This document shows, piece by piece, positions 32,201 to 33,926 of a stretch of DNA of 38,586 bases. The notes below the pieces were generated by a model, which was not told the DNA's origin, searched no databases, and saw only the letters and a program-made list of their open reading frames with translations. The stretch comes from Flavobacteriaceae bacterium. Lineage in GTDB: Bacteria > Bacteroidota > Bacteroidia > Flavobacteriales > Flavobacteriaceae. The DNA is taken from contig CANGCT010000015.1 in the NCBI GenBank assembly GCA_947452415.1, positions 1-38,586 on the forward strand. Reading direction: 5' to 3'. The stretch's first letter is position 1. The number at the start of each line of letters is the position of its first letter. A program made the position numbers and the translations under genes.

Positions 32201-32346
32201 CTCTACTAACTTCAGATTGGGGTTGGAATGGAATTGAAAAAGGAAAAAATGAGCCAATTAATAATGATTATAGATATTATATTATGGCCACTACTATTAA
32301 TAATGTTAAAATTGAGAAAGAAGGTAGATTCTTACTTGTAAAATAA
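5272..32346 (+). CDS. Giant (9,024-aa) repeat-rich surface adhesin with T9SS type B sorting domain, SprB-like
   Basis: A single uninterrupted 27-kb frame. Residues 1-24 form a signal peptide (MKILRIVKILFAIAPLLISN...FS). An Ig-like domain follows at about 97-192. Residues ~193-2093 hold mixed Ig/PKD-like repeats with a YTVTGTDxNGC motif, plus a BIG2-like domain near 1130-1205. About 30 repeats of ~92 residues (AGxxxTICEG...) span ~2094-4855. PKD-like domains occupy ~4855-5214. Then come 28 repeats of ~96 residues (QVNxPxxQVFCNG...) at ~5219-7909, six putative-Ig repeats at ~8017-8553, two SprB-type repeats at ~8554-8737 and a PKD domain at ~8834-8925. It ends in a gliding-motility-associated C-terminal domain (~8930-9024, LPTIFTPNNDGINDLF). 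Known type B proteins are exported by T9SS with a PorP/SprF partner, and such a gene follows 7 bp later. The likely role is surface adhesion, possibly gliding. It is longer than SprB of F. johnsoniae (about 6,500 aa). Confidence 0.93.
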   Translation: MKILRIVKILFAIAPLLISNPIFSNVFENNSNITEKKHKLNPLTVAAISCNFSNAKTGVEISETGFNSSSLNLIGGKMNSLNSNSIITGVLAAPIITSQPQATSKCVGGSASFSVVATDTGTLTYLWKKNGVSLSNGGNISIVSGAGTSTITISNLISVDAASYTCVVTDSSDPTNPTTSTAAQLTINALPVLIKSSTTNVCIGQSLNISVNGASSNSYLWSTGNTSNSISVNPTVNTSYYVTGTDSNGCSVTETFAITVRALPVITITGSTTVCSGTSTTLTANGASTYDWGGLTSNASVVVSPISNTTYTVNGTDSFGCIGSAYQQVVVNAFPTATVSATSPICSGATATFQITGTPNSTVVYKIGSGTSLTVVLNNTGQTLVNVTGATSNQTLNLISVSLLGCQITTFSAPTATVIINSIPLIPTTSSLAYCLNETANPLIATGNNLKWYLSQTGGGAETSVPTPSTSGTGITTYYVSQTINGCESLRTPLAVTVNALPTVNAGIDQTICAGGSVTLAGSGANSYAWSNGATTTTISVTPSATTTYTVTGTDANGCSNTDQVLVTVNPIPTVPTITISPVIYCQNQTPSSLIASGNLLKWYTNSSGGTGSTTAPIPSTALTGTTSYFVSQTVNGCESGRTKIDVLINILPVISITGTNTICANSTTTLTASGASTYSWNAGLGSTAAITVNPATTTTYTVTGTATNGCIGTAPFSVNVNSLPTISGGSNQTICAGNTITLSGSGGVAPYTWSGSIQNGIAFTPATTTTYTVTAQGANGCTNTASVLVTVNSIPTAPVLSVVPPNCTSNTGTIQFSGLPPTSVGNWTILPGSINGSGTTYSLNSQPAGNYIFTVRDANQCTSPSSSITVTAAPTIPGAPIAAAAQSFMAAANPTVANLQITGPGTPVWYTSSTGGSSLSSGTLLLSGTYYAAQILNVCESTARTLVAVTVNANSVGGTVTGSSSVCFGSNSTTITLSGNTGNVVKWQSASDSNFLNNLTDIANTNSSITITNLSAPTYYRAVIQSGTSSSFSTAAFIDIIPQSVGGSITSAVSAVCLGQNSGLLILSNYVGTILRWEQSNNGTIWNTISNTSSTYTSGALTQTTYFRAVVQNLGCSIVTSPNFTVTINSIPAISGTLSSCLNTTSLLSGGTSLPASTNAWASSNPGIASVSPNGLVTATSPGTTVITYTNSNLCSTTTNFVVYASPSLLVTNPAPVCSPNTVNLTSTNVTLGSTPGLFYTYFTNQLATATLTNSTAVAASGTYFIKGTDPNGCSTTTNPVTVLINSLPTYTITGNNTICAGNNTTLTSSSANSYSWNSGLGTTNSITVTPLSTTQYIMTGTDNNGCTSSATYTVTVKPLPNINAGVDRSVCLGSSITLFGSGAGTNGTYNWNTITDNIPFLPSSTATYTVTGTDTNGCSNTDSVIVTVNSIPSAPILNVTQPDCSSTIASIKFSSLPTTGWTINPGSYTGNSTNYTLNSQPAGTYNFTIKDSNLCTSAITSTTIITAPITPSAPIVGATTQPSCANPTGSVILSGLPTGSWTITKLPGGQTYTGTGNAYTVTNLVTGNYTFSVSNGSCSSVASANVVVDSVPGQSAPVVGLLVQPTCTTATGSVTLNGLPSTGSWTLTRIPDGVTLTSTGLTKTITGLASGTYNYTVSNSNGCTSLSSNSILIDVQPASPVAPIVNAQTFLVSENATVSNLLIVGGGTATWYSNSVILTPLAGSTLLATGVYYVTQTVNGCESSLRTPVNVTVFPNSAGGIVNGGAIVCYGTNSTVLTLTGQTGTVIKWQSASDVNFTSSLVDIPNTSTSYTVTNTTTPLYYRSVVQSGTAPIEYSNPAFIDVASQSLGGNLNPSNTAICVGQNGGLLTLTGYIGTIIRWEQSITNGTSWAPISNTTDNYTVGSLTTTTQYRVVVQNGVCPAIFSPVAIITVKSTPIVTDIPNQQVCYGGTKTFGDPFIAGYDYNWTSDIGYSSILPQISITFNQVVTQTYTYTITNHLTGCSAQDQFQVIVNPLPNATVITDTSICAGNSIALGSNSTIGSTYSWSSIPAGFASTSSNPSVSPAVTTTYILEETVTATGCKKTNQVTITVQPIPVITIVGAPQFHICETTPQVQLNATVTNSTTTVWRTLIGSGSFSDNSILNPIYSPSLNDIFAGSVTLQLTVTGINPCTTTYTQNVVIIIDKKPIANAGLDVITCGTNPIQINATGTQNATNLVWNMSPGITGTLNLGNPYMPIYTPSANDQNYVGPIDFTLTASSSSTCPSSTDTVSVLIIPAPKVDAGPPTVTICEGSNYFVPYNPLAAENIVNSSILWTNGTGDGTIVGINSLTPTYIPGPNDILNGSVTLTLSASGSNPCVTPATDSIIIKIVKKPIVNAGIDREVCDGPISINATIQNAGTILWTSSGHGSFVNPTVISPIYNPDVSDLNTIVTFTVTVEPINGCGSSVPDFVLYTINAKPSIVVGGNATICESNPTFNLFATTSNTTPLTWTSTGSGSFDNIHNEDPIYTLSPGDKGAGSVTFTLTGVPKIGCTSIPDTMVLTIQKNPTADAGLAQVICQGDSIILPGTSTNASGYSWTRTSGTGTFINDNTQTPTYISQTSETGTIYLSFIANAIAPCTNPANSNTSITIIPKATAYAGLDHTICEGESYQISTATSTFNSGVQWSSNGDGTFTGANTLNPTYIPGTNDKNSGSVKLTLVAFKNAPCFANAVSDMTLFIKKVPVITVINPNVNLCVGAPSYIVTGVVPTNYDTLSWSTSGSGTFSPDNLALAPTYYPSASDYTLGTVTLTLTAARDPLNCNSSTSNTITLHFISQPIADAGPATATICEGSSYVTNGTTASAHFSNVTWSTTGTGTFTNATTLLATYTPSAADINLGFVDLTLTANPLTPCAALATDVIRLNLQKLPVITLKATDAICVTQNSYGIGGTTVTDFAPNSIVWSTSGTGTFSASGDTLNPIYNPSPADLSAGSVTLKLTVNSITPCTIPVFKTLILSFQKLPVASAGPNLIKCALPFQITDSTVDLSTINNLVWSTSGTGTFDFNNIIDPNYTPSAADILSINPIRLTLTANPIAPCAVPLVTYTDVTLIKEPVITLVTPQPTICADETNVLVNGTTVQFASSYNWTSTSGTTISNSNTLTPLVTPSLIDINNGYIDITITAIPNAPCSTNDTKTVRIPVQKKPIVASGASQTLCEGSIITTSDALSSNVTNLHWDNNGGDGTFTTSNLNTVTEYTPGPLEIASGQVLLTLIGDAVAPCSETVSSTTVYTIVRNPIVTLNPTEVTICETDTYTIPANYLTIVNPTSILSHQWTTTTMSSLTGASSWTPTYTPTAADIAATFVNLTLTVTPIAPCTTPIVRTIKINIAKKATIDATQTNYIFCENTPKQLNAVFANHDATTILWNIVSGAGTLSASNTATPTFTPDASSTTVVIEVSVSSNLPCTEIVTKQFTLNVIKKPVVSVANTSDVICNSQTSYPLNGNTVANATASTTYLWTTTGTGTFANNTALVTTYNFSAADLLLNSVTLRLLATSDNVCALTDYKEITINITKAPTVVTAPTDVVCEGAVFTAFATATNSASVIWTTVGSSNGTFTDANLPTASYTQGSNDTNSFTIKVTANSNTPCAAVSATKVVTVQKKPILDAGLENRFNCSSEAYSITGVTGQNLGAILWASNSGAPGTFSDRTALNPTYTPSASELITGTVTLTVTAQALTPCLVPVSDFIILHLTPNQVVDAGTYASICEGDNISLIGSATNASSVYWTSSSVNGTFISVNSLTTNYIPSNSDLISGSVSLTLHAISDSNCPEVTDTTFITILKKPTANAGAPVSICEGTSYTLTAGEATAANYTTVTWTATGPGALDATTINTLTPKYIPAVGQTGTVTLTLTATGYTACGINAVSEKTITIVPKPIVTVIPTKTICEGSTFTISNTDASAINYASLLWSSSNGLGGTFTPNNAAATIYTPATGQTGLVTLSLTAASANGVCPSSVGTIQLDIIAKPIVEAGTNGTICQTGTYTVTGASVQNSNLYSWNVSGPATIQAGTETTLSPVIVPNAGASGTITVTLTAVGNGICPISVSDYLTIQVNPAPIVSAGTSGYICEGTGSFQLNGTGSNATTYSWTTTGGGIIQQTGNTLAPLYVPSASDYNTANGVNVITINLNGTSTNGCSSATDSIQLTLYAKPKINAGLDIIACEDNTSALLNNATISNYNSGYTVSWSSTGNGTWDYSNSNGGINPVYIFGSSDTSSVILTMSVYPNANCLQVAITDSMTITIHQNPSIITSTNAITMCGETFTMQDLVTVNNSNSILWTDTTGGTLGTLTNATTETPIFTPSANEIANGFALLTLTALPPSGCTVPATSTITVNLQPKATVDAGSNITSCQGEVVTINNNASVQNYSTFAWTENGTGTIEPATINSLNPIYHPGTNEVGLVTFTLQATNLAPCTGSVSQTMTLTISAQPTVNAGPDATICQNSTYTLSGATATNNNSVGWSSSPDPSGIIVSGYTPGTFNSATITNPIYTPSQDDINLGYVYLTIKALNPACNSVVTDIIKITINSGPSVSAGSNKTICEGSTYTLSGTSQANTTPTIVWTASDNSNGNPTLGHVFGTFSNNAILNPVYTPSVDDINIGHVYLTLTGNASSNCPADKSTILLTIVKKPSVSTTDVQMCMDTPQVTLIGSAYNYQNLNWSIYSGPGTIITNGPNPLQPTFISGISGSPTGTTTIVRLFVTPLDGCPPSTSVYSDLTITIQPLPVVEAGQDGWLCYTSGTPIGVFTINGTSITNNGINITNNAGVQNWSSSNAFGMFTPGNPYTYQSNGNSCNTETLTLTVHGTGACANHDPITDSVKLNISCAKPNLGPIFPATTQICEGQTITYNVQNTFSTITNNGVQNYIWSIPTGATIVSGQGTNSIQVLFGSNSGDITVTATNGCGIATATLPINVTSLPSGVATISGPRIVCAGSTGNIYTATTLPNATSYIWTLPNGSSVTTSTNSITISYGVTEVSGNLTVIGSNYCGSGTASAAYPITINPKPSLTSSLTPPSICSGSTFAYTPTSSVSGSTFVWSITPPSGIIVTGPRSGNGSINETLTNTTDTVISVVYQITSTTPAPQRCTNTETITVDVNPAPSLTSNPNPDPICSGTTFNYTPTSASGTISWVRNMVLGITESGSNGTGIINEILTNTTNAPITVTYLLTLPATANGCTISAPISLTVIVNPSGQVDTPISPVVCNGTNENIVLTTLNTGGPTNYSWTNSAQSIGLLNGTGNNLPSFVASNLGNAPVTGNISVIPTFTYAGLSCSGAPMAFTITVNPVAKVNQPATQVFCNGTAANINLTTLNTGGLMSYVWTTTNSSIGLNGGTGNFITSFTALNSGTAPVNATIVLTPYFTNDAVTCSGPSKTFTVTVNPSAQVNQPVPFVYCNGNSATINFTTVNTGGTTDYSWTNTDSSIGLNSTGIGTNQSFIATNAGTSPIVASIVVTPSFSNGGMTCSGLTKSYTITVNPSAQVNQPDSQVLCSGSTTAAIAFSTNNTLGTTSYFWTNNNPSIGLIATSGNSDNIPSFTAINTGTATAVATIIVTPTYTYNGVTCTGTTKTFTITVNPLGQINVTAPQIFCNGTAANINLTTQNTGGITNYTWTTTNSSIGLTGGNGINLPSFIATNIGLVPETANINVIPTYTYSGVSCTGTQGTFTITVNPSAQVNLVPSQVVCNGSATTAIALTTNNTLGTTTYSWTNSDPSIGLAASGGTSNIPSFIASNSGNTPKVATITVTPTYTNAGASCIQNQITFTITVNPKAKVNPLATQVFCNGSNATINLISPSIGGTTYTWTNSDQSIGLIDGAGTSIPSFNAFNSSSIPKVATVTVIPTFTNVGISCTGDPMTFTIVVNPAAQVNPTSPQVFCNGAQANINLTTTNAGGATTYAWTNTNSSIGLPASGSSNNLPSFTAANLGTFPVVVSVVVTPAFTNAGLTCTSAPVTFTVTVHPSVVVDPVAPQVLCNGAISTLVNFTTPISGGTTTYAWTNSDPSIGLEGAGAGNNIPVFIATNSGNAPKTATISVTPTFTNAGVSCVGAPMTFTIIVNPSAQVNPISQQVFCNGNPAIINLSSINTGGINSYNWTNSNPSIGLAPSAASVIPTFTATNLGSDPISSTITVTPIFTFAGVTCTGAPTTFPITVNPSPQINPIASQVLCKGASSNIINFTTTNFGGTTTYSWTNSNPNIGLFPITGTGDYILPFTATNTVNTPEVSTITVTPTFTNAGVSCIGNPISFTITVNPLPQVNTPNPQVFCNGSTAFVNFTTINTAGATSYTWTNSNTTINLAATGSGNILPFTAINTGTVPQVATIIVTPTFSNGGLNCEGAPMTFEIIVNPTGQVNPTVPQAFCNGTPATINLTTLNSGGDTTYYWTNSEPSIGLPASGTSNNLASFTATNTGTLPVTANILVTPSFSHAGVTCTATPPMAFTITVNPSAQVDLPVNQVYCNGSTTPLINFTTQNTGGVTTYNWTINNSNIGLSTTSGSGTIPTFNAINTGTSPILATVTVTPYFTNNSVTCSGTPKTFTITINPSGDMNTPANQVFCNGSTANINLTTPITGGITTYAWTNTEPSIGLAATGNGILPQFVAHNTTTTPVVAIIVVTPIFTNDGVSCLGTPKTFTVTINPSGEVAQPASQILCNGSASTAVLFSTNNNPIGTTTYSWTNDNQNIGLLTNGNNNMQSFVATNAGNTPQVANITVTPSYSYDGVICIGDSKTFTIRVNPSPQVDQMSPKVFCNGSATNMISFTTATSGGITTYSWHNSNTNIGLQADGTGFIPSFIPINISTIPISATITVTPTYTYQGVSCIGNPMTFTITVNPLAQVNPITPQVKCDGDLVTINLSTLTSVGATSYSWTNSAPSIGLGAYGNNFPAFTAINSGTQPVVATIIVTPTYTNEGMTCAGTTTTFTITVNPKAQVAQPDNQVFCNGTSTSLINFSTENTLGSTTYTWTNSNPSIGLQTNGSGPIPTFSVINIGTIPLVATIEVTPTFTYAGVTCTGDPKTFTITINPSGEVDQPSPQVFCSESMATINLTTPTTVGVTSYSWTNTAPSIGLQSGIGSNIPTFMASNPGSSPVVGTIVVTPTYTNAGVSCTGNTKTFTVTVNPSPQVNTVPSQVICNGSLTNLVNFTTNNTGGATGGTTTYHWLNNNLNIGMAMEGTGNILPFIALNTGSNVQVATLTVTPIYTNAGVSCTGNPITFTITVNPKAQVILPTSQVFCDGSPAVVNLSSITTGANTTYEWLNSDPSIGLIAHGFGSNIPPFVATNPGPVPVVATITVIPTFTNAGISCVGTSIVFTITVNPKAQVNAFTSLVKCNQDIIASIPFSTTTGGGITTYEWTNSMPSIGLPAHGTTNYIPAFSATNTGSIPLVATITVTPTYSNAGVNCTTGAPEVFTITVNPSGQANQIAPQAFCNGLNTNTINLTTNNTQGITNYTWTNSNPNIGLIGPGIDFIQSFLATNSGTNPSVGSINVIPIFTNAGLSCVGNPMTFTISINPTGQVDPIGSLVKCSGDSVAINLITINSGGTTTYSWTNTDPSIGLNNGSGTNLPLFTATNVGPLPVVATVVVTPTYTYSGVSCTGPSKTFTITVNPSAQVNQPNSQVICDSESSTAVIFNTANVGGTTNYTWTNSIPSSYLAASGIGNTIPPFIASNSGTAPIVHTITVTPSYNNNGITCSGAPKTFTITVNPIPQVNPVSSQVKCNGSSTTLVNFTTINSGGVTTYDWTNSIPSIGLLASGSGPISAFTAINTGTVPLVATITVTPKFTNGDTTCAGLPMIFTITVNPSPQVNLPTQQVFCNGEVVNLNLTSTTSNAGTTYIWTNTDPSIGLITNGSGNNLPTFTAVNIGSVPVVATISVTPIFTNSGVTCTGSPLTFTITVNPSPKATISGPINFVACQNGTQPVITFTGTNGISPYTFNYQTVGPNGTFLSSATSIGNSASISIPTSVFGNYTIMLLSVQDSSSNSCSSLVNPAMNTAYVQVQETGTVVPLNVSLVSQTICQNVSIAPIVFTIGGSSNNAFVTNLPSGLTQSYSSNILTISGIPTTPGVYNYIVHTTGSTNGCNSIYTAGTITVNSNGNTSAMTPINPTVCANNPLVPIMFNLGGGATGGIVTFLPHQPSGITWSISGTILTIEGTSADAGIYTYTVQSFGICDQTPITGTITIKNAATISLVSGNPSPTVCIGSSFATPIQYSINPATNTMLLSASSTLPTGVTFNPAIGIITGTPTESGTFPYTIISDNGCGNALSGIITVNPLQSISYLSGNINQVACQNSPIDPINFLVSAGVTSITVSPALPAGINMVLVGGIVTISGTPTTATSIALNYTITTQGGCGAPSPYSFTLDVHPAATITLTSGSGAINQSVCQSSAIVPIVFTIGGGATGIIINPPLPTGLTLTSLAGTYSIQGNPQVNGVYNFNITTTGCLNTLSVTISNVNTSVGIILNSAAGTDNQTLCQTGFVSPIQPIIYNVVGATSIITNGLPAGVTAVFNGGQVTISGTPTVSGIFNYTVTTLPCSIVKAGVIKISTPIFITNELVTNVSCSSNIDGAIAVTIVGGAPYYDPINGQPHYAIHWSGPNGFQQNLSTITGLQAGQYVLTGSDAIGCPIPTTTYNVLPAQPINISTISSTNVSCNGVLGSANFNITGGSGIYTQFTLQYLDPSSQNLVPIIPANNNYYNISNLQAGIYYLTVKDSHNCTTTPPYLFTIYDYSSLSMESITMDSSLCQDTPGKIRIKVNSLDTNLTFYYNNILVPFIDLGNNIYELSINNPTVPNGVVKVKNGQNCWLSKLVSTAIITPNFTFTSSNFQNNGYYSVNGSVQFTNLVNMSSIPAEYDHIVWDFGDSTPFKVFYKPANLLPNSNGENFQTVFHTYTTDGIYQITLTVYNQFGCSRMVTKTIIIGSGATMMLPTIFTPNNDGINDLFRPSLVGLKDVSMNIYDEWGNLVYEFSSDVSLLTSDWGWNGIEKGKNEPINNDYRYYIMATTINNVKIEKEGRFLLVK
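5848..11550 (+). repeat. Mixed Ig/PKD-like repeat region of the giant adhesin
   Basis: The region encodes successive modules of about 70-90 residues. Most start with a xxTICAGxS-type strand and end YTVTGTDxNGC...VTVN. Interspersed are K/VWY modules (WYTNSSGGTGS..., VSQTxNGCES), WTIxPG modules and WQSASD modules. A BIG2-like module with ASSNPGIASVSPNGLVTATSPG lies near 8,660-8,890. Two Cys per module are usual, suggesting a disulfide in each. Confidence 0.85.
11551..19836 (+). repeat. About 30 tandem ~92-residue repeats (AGxxxTICEG type)
   Basis: I counted about 30 units by the N-terminal Cys motif (TICEG, VICQG, AICVT and similar). Each usually carries LxWTSxGxGTF, then PxYxPSxxDIxxGxVxLTLTAxxxxPC. 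The average unit is about 276 bp. Units are diverged in DNA, so the array is old compared with the block that follows further on. Confidence 0.85.
20926..28998 (+). repeat. 28 tandem ~96-residue repeats (QVNxPxxQVFCNG type)
   Basis: Twenty-eight units were counted by the motif QVNxPxxQVFCNG. Each is followed by SYxWTNxxPSIGL, then a FxAxNxGxxPVxATIxVTPxFTNAGVxC segment and KTFTITVNP. The mean length is 288 bp. Units carry almost no charged residues and are rich in T, S, N and G. Two conserved Cys lie near the ends of each unit. Some units share long exact DNA strings, for example the CNGTAANINLTT segment of units 2 and 5. Confidence 0.92.
29320..30930 (+). repeat. Six putative-Ig (He_PIG-like) repeats
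   Basis: Six modules of roughly 80-90 residues share a start of the form NQxxCQNxxIxPIxFxIGG, a central LPxGLT and a C-terminal TISGTPTxxGxYNYTV strand. This is the usual look of putative-Ig or cadherin-like surface domains. One related copy is found in the convergent adhesin at about 37,766-38,040. Confidence 0.75.
30931..31480 (+). repeat. Two SprB-type repeats of the giant adhesin
   Basis: Two modules contain VSCSSNIDGAIAVTIVGG and VSCNGVLGSANFNITGG, then GLQAGQYVLTGSDAIGC and NLQAGIYYLTVKDSHNC. This is the pattern of the SprB repeat family found in gliding adhesins. The spacing between the Cys and the GxYxLTxxDxxxC end is preserved. Confidence 0.8.
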
Positions 32347-32353
32347 AAATAAT

Positions 32354-33379
32354 ATGAAAAATAATAACAGCTTTTTACTTTTGATATTATTAATTTCGAC
32401 TACCGTTTTTAGTCAAGATTATATCTATAAAAGTCAAAACATAGTAATGGGGTCTATGAATCCAAGTTTTTATGGATTTGGAGACTCCTCAAAGGCAGGT
32501 TTAATTTATAGCACCGAAGGTTTTAATCAAAACAGTAAATTGAACAATAAGTTTGCTTACGTAAATCATTATTTTGAAAACTATGATTTTTCCTTAGCAC
32601 TTGATGTCAATACGCTTCAAATTAATACTTTGGGATATTCAATTACATCTTCCAATTTACATTACATCTATAAAACCAAATTAAATGAACAATGGGTTTT
32701 CAATCCATCAGTTTCAGTAGGATTTGGAAACACTAAGTTAGATTATAATGCATTAATTTTTGAAGATCAGTTAAATGCTTTAACAGGTACAATTGCTGGA
32801 GTTTCTAATGATCCTATTAAAATCAATAATAAAGTTAATTTTCTTGATGTTGGAGCTGGTGTAAGTTTTTACAATACCGGAGATGTGTTTAACAATGGTT
32901 CTAATATATTAATTGGTGCAAATGTGAAACACATTAACAGACCAGAGACCTCTTTTAATAGCAATGCATCCAACATTAAAGACTTGTTTATTTCATTACA
33001 AACAGGAATTCAATTTGACATAAATAAATACGACCAAGGATTTTTGCCTTATTATTCCTACTTATTTTTATATAATACGTTTTCCAAACAAGGCTCTAAA
33101 TCAAGAATTGATTTATACCAAGAAGCTATTTTGGGTAACGTAGGTTTTGGATTAAATCAACATTTTAATAACTATAATGGCTTCTCGGTATCTCAATTTG
33201 GAACTTCTTTAAATATTTATATAGAGGAAATACAAATTGGCGCTAATTATTCTTTTGAAATTGGAAAGAAAATTGGTGGTGCTCCCTACAATACATTTGA
33301 AATGTATATAATATTTGATTTTAATCCATTCAAGAAAAATAGAAGAGGTGATAATAGTAGATTTTTTGATATGCAATAA
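32354..33379 (+). CDS. PorP/SprF-family type IX secretion outer-membrane protein
   Basis: This 341-residue protein has a signal peptide (MKNNNSFLLLILLISTTVFSQ) and a mature start of the form QDYIYKSQNIVMGSMNPSFYG, typical of PorP/SprF proteins. The rest reads as alternating amphipathic strands fitting an outer-membrane beta-barrel, including GAGVSFYNTGDVFNNGSNILIGANVKHINRPETSF. Members of this family are encoded right after type B sorting-domain adhesins. In F. johnsoniae SprF is needed to put SprB on the surface. Here the ATG is 7 bp after the stop of the giant gene, so co-expression is near certain. It probably acts as the dedicated partner for anchoring that adhesin. The exact orthologue (sprF) is not claimed. 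Confidence 0.92.
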   Translation: MKNNNSFLLLILLISTTVFSQDYIYKSQNIVMGSMNPSFYGFGDSSKAGLIYSTEGFNQNSKLNNKFAYVNHYFENYDFSLALDVNTLQINTLGYSITSSNLHYIYKTKLNEQWVFNPSVSVGFGNTKLDYNALIFEDQLNALTGTIAGVSNDPIKINNKVNFLDVGAGVSFYNTGDVFNNGSNILIGANVKHINRPETSFNSNASNIKDLFISLQTGIQFDINKYDQGFLPYYSYLFLYNTFSKQGSKSRIDLYQEAILGNVGFGLNQHFNNYNGFSVSQFGTSLNIYIEEIQIGANYSFEIGKKIGGAPYNTFEMYIIFDFNPFKKNRRGDNSRFFDMQ

Positions 33380-33459
33380 TTTTAAAAATCATCCAGAGAA
33401 TCAATTACAATGTGCTAATTTATTATTTTAATTATTCACTGATTTTTATAAAGGAGTAT

Positions 33460-33837
33460 GCTACAACTACAAGTCATCATGCTATAACTACAAATGCGGA
33501 TGCCTCAACTAAAAGTGCGGATGCTACAATTACAAGTCATCATGCTATAACTAAAAGTGCGGACGCCCCAACTACAAATGCGGACGCCCCAACTACAAAT
33601 GCGGACGCCCCAACTAAAAGTTCGGACGCTCCAACTAAAAGTGCGGATGCCCCAACTACAAATGCGGACGCCCCAACTAAAAGTGCGGATGCCCCAACTA
33701 CAATCCATCATGCCCCAACCACAAGTGCGGGCGCTCCAACTACAAGTGCGGATGCCCCAAATACAAGTCATTATGCCCCAACTACAATCCATCATGCCCC
33801 AACCACAAGTGCGGGCGCTCCAACTACAAATTTGTAT
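33460..33837. repeat. 21-bp minisatellite, 18 units
   Basis: Eighteen tandem 21-bp units fill this stretch exactly. The commonest form is GCCCCAACTACAAATGCGGAC, with variants at the last 6-9 bases (AGTCATCAT, ATCCATCAT, AGTGCGGGC). It is much more GC-rich than its surroundings. Because 21 is a multiple of three and units lack stops, frames stay open on both strands. The plus frame reads as heptads APTTNAD/APTKSAD. The only in-frame start there is a GTG at 33412 with no supporting signal, so I treat it as non-coding. Confidence 0.85.
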
Positions 33838-33873
33838 AAGAAAAGCATAATGTGAGCCAACAAATCCCAATAA

Positions 33874-33905
33874 AAAAGCCTCCTCAAATACTTGAGGAGG
33901 CTTTT
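33874..33905. terminator. Strong bidirectional intrinsic terminator
   Basis: AAAAGCCTCCTCAA (33874-33887) and TTGAGGAGGCTTTT (33892-33905) make a perfect 14-bp stem with an ATAC loop and T-runs on both strands. It lies 21 bp past the stop of the minus-strand adhesin, where it has the longer T-run, and also after the plus-strand operon and minisatellite. It serves both convergent units. Confidence 0.9.
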
Positions 33906-33926
33906 AGTTATTGAGAATCTTTAAGA

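Noticed and set aside
33460..33837. CRISPR array
   Set aside because: Units are contiguous 21-mers without spacers, and no cas genes are present.
33412..33855. 147-residue heptad-repeat protein (plus) and overlapping 97- and 121-residue frames
   Set aside because: All are by-products of a stop-free 21-bp repeat. The plus frame needs a GTG start without supporting signals, and several frames on both strands are equally open.
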